From Micromonospora chaiyaphumensis (GTDB lineage Bacteria > Actinomycetota > Actinomycetes > Mycobacteriales > Micromonosporaceae), in the NCBI RefSeq assembly GCF_900091435.1, contig NZ_FMCS01000006.1, forward strand, positions 1 through 64,000: a stretch of 64,000 bases of DNA. Direction: 5' to 3'. A model generated the notes under the pieces. It saw only the letters and a program-made list of their open reading frames with translations. It did not search any database and was not told the origin of the DNA. Positions 60,352 to 64,000 of this stretch are shown one piece after another. The first letter of the stretch is position 1. Each line of letters opens with the position of its first letter. The translations under genes and the position numbers were made by a program.

Positions 60352-61509
60352 ATGGCCAACGACGCAGTTGCCGGTAGTCCGCCCCGCTTCGTCGCGCCGG
60401 CTCAGACCGGGGGGACCGACGATCCGGTCCGTGGCGTCCTGGCCGCTTTCACCAACGACCTGGTCACGGGGGTCGACGAGACCCTGGCCGCGTTTCTGGC
60501 CACCGAGGTCGACGCCCTCGCCGAGATCGACGCGGCGATGGGCGGGTTCGCCGCGACGGCCCGCGACTGCGTGCTGGCCGGCGGCAAGCGGGTCCGGCCG
60601 ACCTTCGCGTACTGGGGCTGGCGCGGTGTGGTCGGCGTCGACGCGCCACTGCCGTCGGTGCTGCCGGCGCTCGCCGCGCTCGAACTGCTGCACACCTTCG
60701 CGCTGGTGCACGACGACGTGATGGACGGCTCCGACACCCGGCGCGGCCGGCCCACCGCGCACCGGGCCGCCGCCGCCCGGCACCGGTCGGCCGGGCACAC
60801 CGGCGACCCGGAGCGCTACGGCGAGGCGGTCGCCGTGCTCATCGGCGACCTCTGCCTGATCTGGGCCGACCGGCTGATGGCACACGCCGCCGTGCCGCCG
60901 GCCCGCCTGCTCGACGTGCGCCGCTGCTACGACCAGATGCGGGTGGAGACCGTCGCCGGGCAGTTCCTCGACGTGCTCGGCGAGCACGATGCTGCGAACT
61001 GGTCGGTCGACCGGGCGCTGCGGGTGGCCCGCTACAAGACGGCCGGCTACACCGTCCAGCGGCCACTGCTCTTCGGCGCCGCCCTGGCCGGCGCCGAGGC
61101 GGACACCCCGCTGATCGCCGCCTACACCCGCTACGGGCTGGCCGTCGGCGAGGCGTTCCAGCTCCGCGACGACCTGCTGGGCGTCTACGGTGACCCGGCC
61201 ACGACGGGCAAGCCGGCCGGTGACGACCTGCGGACCGGCAAGCCGACCGTGCTGCTCATGCTGGCGCGGCAGCTCGCCACTCCGGCCCAGCGCCGCGCCC
61301 TGGAACGGGCCGGCACGGTCACCGGGGCGGGCGAGGTGGCCCGCCTGGCCGACCTGGTCCGCGACACCGGGGCGGTGACCCGGGTGGAACGGATGATCGC
61401 CGAGCGGGTGGCCGAGGCGCAGGTGGCGCTCGACGGCGCGCCGATCGACGGCACCGCGCGGACCGCGCTGACCGGCCTGGCCACCGCCGCCACGACGCGG
61501 CGGGCATGA
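60352..61509 (+). CDS. crtE: Geranylgeranyl diphosphate synthase-like polyprenyl synthetase
   Basis: 385 residues. First Asp-rich motif DDVMD (121-125), second RDDLLGVYGD, plus GGKRVRPTFAYWGWRG. Builds the C20 (or longer) diphosphate used by CrtB; chain length cannot be read with certainty. First gene of crtE-crtI-idi-merR; overlaps crtI by ATGA. Confidence 0.88.
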   Translation: MANDAVAGSPPRFVAPAQTGGTDDPVRGVLAAFTNDLVTGVDETLAAFLATEVDALAEIDAAMGGFAATARDCVLAGGKRVRPTFAYWGWRGVVGVDAPLPSVLPALAALELLHTFALVHDDVMDGSDTRRGRPTAHRAAAARHRSAGHTGDPERYGEAVAVLIGDLCLIWADRLMAHAAVPPARLLDVRRCYDQMRVETVAGQFLDVLGEHDAANWSVDRALRVARYKTAGYTVQRPLLFGAALAGAEADTPLIAAYTRYGLAVGEAFQLRDDLLGVYGDPATTGKPAGDDLRTGKPTVLLMLARQLATPAQRRALERAGTVTGAGEVARLADLVRDTGAVTRVERMIAERVAEAQVALDGAPIDGTARTALTGLATAATTRRA

Positions 61510-63020
61510 TGGGCAACTTCGCGAACAGGAGGGCCGGAATGCGCACCGTGAGCGGGCGTACCGACCGGGTGGTGGTCGTCGGCGCCGGGCTGGGCGGGCT
61601 GGCCTGCGCGCTGCACCTCGCCGGCAGCGGCCGGCAGGTGACCGTGCTGGAACGCGAGCCGGTGCCGGGCGGGCGCGCCGGCCGGCTCGGCGTCGACGGG
61701 TACGAGTTCGACACCGGCCCGACCGTGCTCACCATGCCCGACCTGATCGCCGAGGCGCTCGGCGCGGTCGGCGAGGAGCTGGACGACTGGCTCGACCTGA
61801 CCCCGCTCGACCCGGCCTACCGGGCGTACTACCCGGACGGGTCGACGCTGGACGTCATCAGCGACACCACCCGGATGGCGGCCGAGATCGCCCGGGTCTG
61901 CGGGCCCCGCGAGGCCGACGGCTACCTGCGCTTCGTCGACTTCGCGCGGGACCTGTGGCGCTGGGAACGGGCGGACTTCATCGAGCGCAACCTGGACGCG
62001 CCGACCGACCTGCTCACCGGCAACCTGCTCAGACTGCTGGCCAACGGCGCGTTCCGGCGGCTGCAGATCAAGATCAACCAGTTCTTCCGCGACCCGCGTA
62101 CCCAGCGGATCTTCTCCTTCCAGGCCATGTACGCCGGCCTCGCGCCGCACGACGCGCTGGCCATCTACGCGGTCATCGCGTACCTCGACTCGGTGGCCGG
62201 GGTGTGCTTCCCGCGCGGCGGCGTCCACGCGGTCTCCCGGGGGATGGCCGGCGCGGCCGAGAAGCACGGCGTGCAGATCCGGTACGGCACCACGGTGACC
62301 CGGGTCGCGACCGCGCACGGCCGGGCCACCGGCGTCGTCACCGCCGACGGCGAGTTCGTCCCGGCGGACGCCGTGGTGCTCAACCCCGACCTGCCGGTCG
62401 CCTACCGGGAGCTGCTGCCGCCGGGCCGGCAGCGCCGGCTCACCTACTCGCCCTCCTGCGTGGTGCTGCACGTCGGATCGACGCAGGGCTACGGCCGGAT
62501 CGCCCACCACAACATCCACTTCGGGCGGTCCTGGAAGGGCACGTTCGACGAGGTGATCCGGCGCGGCGAGCTGATGAGCGATCCGTCGCTGCTGGTGACG
62601 AACCCGAGCCGGACCGACCCGTCGGTGGCCCCGGCCGGGAAGCACACCTACTACGTGCTCGCCCCGGTGCCCAACCTCGACCGGGCGCCCCTGCACTGGC
62701 CGGGCGACCTGACCCGCCGCTACGCCGACCAGCTCGTGGCGACGCTGGAGGAGCGGGGCTACGTCGGCTTCGGCGACGGCATCGAGGTCCTGCGCGCCGT
62801 GACCCCGGCCGACTGGGCGGCGCAGGGGATGGCCGCCGGCACCCCGTTCGCCGCCGCGCACAGCCTCTTCCAGACCGGCCCGTTCCGCCCCCCGAACCTG
62901 CACCGGACGCTGGGCAACGTGGTCTTCGTGGGCTCCGGCACCCAGCCCGGCGTGGGCGTGCCGATGGTCCTCATCAGCGGCAAGCTCGCGGCCGCCCGCA
63001 TCACCGGGACCGTGTCGTGA
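61506..63020 (+). CDS. crtI: Phytoene desaturase
   Basis: 504 residues. FAD motif VVVGAGLGGLACALHLAGSG; CrtI blocks FPRGGVHAVSRGMAGAAEK and GSGTQPGVGVPMVLISGKL. Introduces double bonds into phytoene to give neurosporene, lycopene or further. Number of steps not decided by sequence. Start ATG 61506 overlaps crtE; an internal ATG at 61542 is a less likely start. Confidence 0.9.
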   Translation: MMGNFANRRAGMRTVSGRTDRVVVVGAGLGGLACALHLAGSGRQVTVLEREPVPGGRAGRLGVDGYEFDTGPTVLTMPDLIAEALGAVGEELDDWLDLTPLDPAYRAYYPDGSTLDVISDTTRMAAEIARVCGPREADGYLRFVDFARDLWRWERADFIERNLDAPTDLLTGNLLRLLANGAFRRLQIKINQFFRDPRTQRIFSFQAMYAGLAPHDALAIYAVIAYLDSVAGVCFPRGGVHAVSRGMAGAAEKHGVQIRYGTTVTRVATAHGRATGVVTADGEFVPADAVVLNPDLPVAYRELLPPGRQRRLTYSPSCVVLHVGSTQGYGRIAHHNIHFGRSWKGTFDEVIRRGELMSDPSLLVTNPSRTDPSVAPAGKHTYYVLAPVPNLDRAPLHWPGDLTRRYADQLVATLEERGYVGFGDGIEVLRAVTPADWAAQGMAAGTPFAAAHSLFQTGPFRPPNLHRTLGNVVFVGSGTQPGVGVPMVLISGKLAAARITGTVS

Positions 63021-63622
63021 CGGCGCGGGAGAAGCACCTCGTCGAGCTGGTGGACGACGGCGGGCGCGTGCTCGGCGAGACCACCGTGGCCGCCGCCCAC
63101 CAGCCGCCCGGCCGGCTGCACCGGGCCTTCTCGGTGCTGCTGGTGGACCCGCACGGGCGGATCCTGCTCCAGCAACGGGCCGCCGTGAAGACCCGGTTCC
63201 CGCTGCGCTGGGCCAACGCCTGCTGCGGGCACCCCCTGCCCGGCGAGTCGCTGATCGAGGCCGCCAACCGCCGGCTCGCCGAGGAGCTCGGCGTCGACCC
63301 GGTCGACCTCACCGAGGTCGGGGTGTACGTCTACTACGCCGAGGACCCGGCCACCGGTCGGGTCGAATTCGAGTACGACCACGTGCTGCGCGCCGACGTA
63401 CCGGCCGACCTGCCCATCCGGCCCGACCCGGACGAGGTGGCCACGCTGCGTTGGGTCGACCCGCGCGAGCTGGAGGCCGACCTGGACACCGACCCCCGCG
63501 CGTACGCGCCCTGGCTCGGCGGGGTGGTGAACCGGCTGCTGCGGCCGGCCCGGCCCGCCACCGACGTGGCGCGGGCGGGCGCGCCGGCCGACGAGGCACC
63601 GGAGCGGTCGGGTGGCCGATGA
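63017..63622 (+). CDS. idi: Isopentenyl-diphosphate delta-isomerase, type I
   Basis: 201 residues, Nudix fold. Catalytic Cys in RWANACCGHP (C70); metal Glu residues in EFEYDHV and the Nudix-like RRLAEELGV. Interconverts isopentenyl and dimethylallyl diphosphate, supplying crtE. GTG start overlaps the crtI stop (GTGA). Confidence 0.92.
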   Translation: MTAREKHLVELVDDGGRVLGETTVAAAHQPPGRLHRAFSVLLVDPHGRILLQQRAAVKTRFPLRWANACCGHPLPGESLIEAANRRLAEELGVDPVDLTEVGVYVYYAEDPATGRVEFEYDHVLRADVPADLPIRPDPDEVATLRWVDPRELEADLDTDPRAYAPWLGGVVNRLLRPARPATDVARAGAPADEAPERSGGR

Positions 63623-64000
63623 GGCGCTGAGCGCGGGAGCCGTCGCGCGGCGGCTGGGGGTCGCCGTCACCACGCTGCGCACCTGGCACCAGCGCTACGG
63701 CCTCGGCCCGAGCGAGCACGTGCCGGGGCACCACCGGCGCTACACGCCGGCCGACCTCGCGCGCCTGGAGATCATGCGACGGCTCACCGCCGAGGGCGTC
63801 GCCCCCGCCGAGGCCGCCCGCTGGGCCCGGCAGGCGCCGGCCGTCCTTCCGCCCGAGCGGCTCGGGCCGCAGCGCCGGGTCGCAGCGGCCCGGGACGGCG
63901 GCGGTACGACGATCCCGGTGGGCCGGGCCGGACCGGTGGCCCGGGGCGTGGCCCGTGCCGCCATGCGGCTGGACGCGGTGGCGATCGGGGAGACCGTCGC
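63612..64000 (+). CDS. MerR-family regulator, LitR/CarH-like, 3' part outside window
   Basis: Partial, 129 codons. N-terminal MerR fold LGVAVTTLRTWHQRYGLGPS, HHRRYTPADLARLEIMRRL. The next visible part (RAAMRLDAVAIGETV) resembles the start of the helical domain that precedes the cobalamin-binding domain of LitR/CarH photoreceptors. Proteins of this type repress crt genes in the dark with adenosylcobalamin. The B12 domain itself lies beyond 64000, so the call is inferred. GTG overlaps idi by 11 nt. Confidence 0.75.
   Translation, partial: MADEALSAGAVARRLGVAVTTLRTWHQRYGLGPSEHVPGHHRRYTPADLARLEIMRRLTAEGVAPAEAARWARQAPAVLPPERLGPQRRVAAARDGGGTTIPVGRAGPVARGVARAAMRLDAVAIGETV

Overview
This is a high-GC actinobacterial chromosome segment, most likely from Micromonospora or a close relative in the Micromonosporaceae. 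That placement is inferred from the base composition, frequent GTG starts, many leaderless TANNNT promoters and the gene content; no 16S or marker gene is present to prove it. The window reads as chromosome. No insertion sequence, CRISPR array, transposase or integrase was seen.

Layout. Positions 1-4116 hold a HAMP-repeat sensor kinase (cut by the window edge) divergent from an ATPase-GAF-SpoIIE phosphatase. Positions 4144-15212 hold metabolic and surface genes: a GlcE-like FAD oxidase, oligopeptidase B, a threonine dehydratase-like enzyme, a fused polysaccharide deacetylase/glycosyltransferase, and a PadR-regulated ABC/FtsX system. Positions 16074-22194 hold a compact stressosome operon (rsbR-rsbS-rsbT, an RsbT/phosphatase fusion, a histidine kinase, a receiver-SpoIIE phosphatase; every junction overlaps) with a divergent anti-anti-sigma factor. 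Positions 22205-32906 hold an MFS exporter/GntR pair, mscL, a small gene under a perfect LexA box, small conserved proteins, a BenE-like transporter with a divergent HTH-cupin regulator, a PP2C phosphatase, an Eis-like acetyltransferase, a ZIP transporter, a beta-helix lipoprotein and an epimerase.

Positions 33364-34870 hold tRNA-Lys(UUU) followed by a lower-GC patch with two orphan genes, one possibly an immunity protein. Positions 34878-39510 hold a secreted repeat protein, a zinc-ribbon protein, a GH65 phosphorylase and a PAP2 phosphatase. Positions 39527-49895 hold a Tad/Flp pilus locus: prepilin peptidase, lipoprotein, secreted Gly-rich protein, SAF protein, TadZ-like ATPase, one reading frame joining TadA(CpaF) and TadB, TadC, four small pilin-like proteins and a LysM protein. 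Positions 49961-56646 hold a Rieske protein, an orphan winged-helix-type gene, bluB under a cobalamin riboswitch, a MerR/NAD(P)-binding pair with a classic 19-bp-spacer promoter, an RhtA-like exporter, an Imm53-like orphan immunity gene and an enoyl-CoA hydratase. Positions 56650-64000 hold an FAD disulfide oxidoreductase, a serine hydrolase, and a carotenoid cluster (crtB divergent from crtE-crtI-idi and a MerR/LitR-like regulator cut by the window end).

The genes most likely to work together are the stressosome operon (stress sensing feeding a kinase and phosphatases), the Tad locus (pilus assembly) and the carotenoid cluster, probably light controlled through a B12-binding MerR regulator. 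The least expected signals are two LexA-box promoters on genes that are not obvious repair genes, the TadA-TadB fused frame, and a repeated GATC-capped stem-loop at four gene ends.
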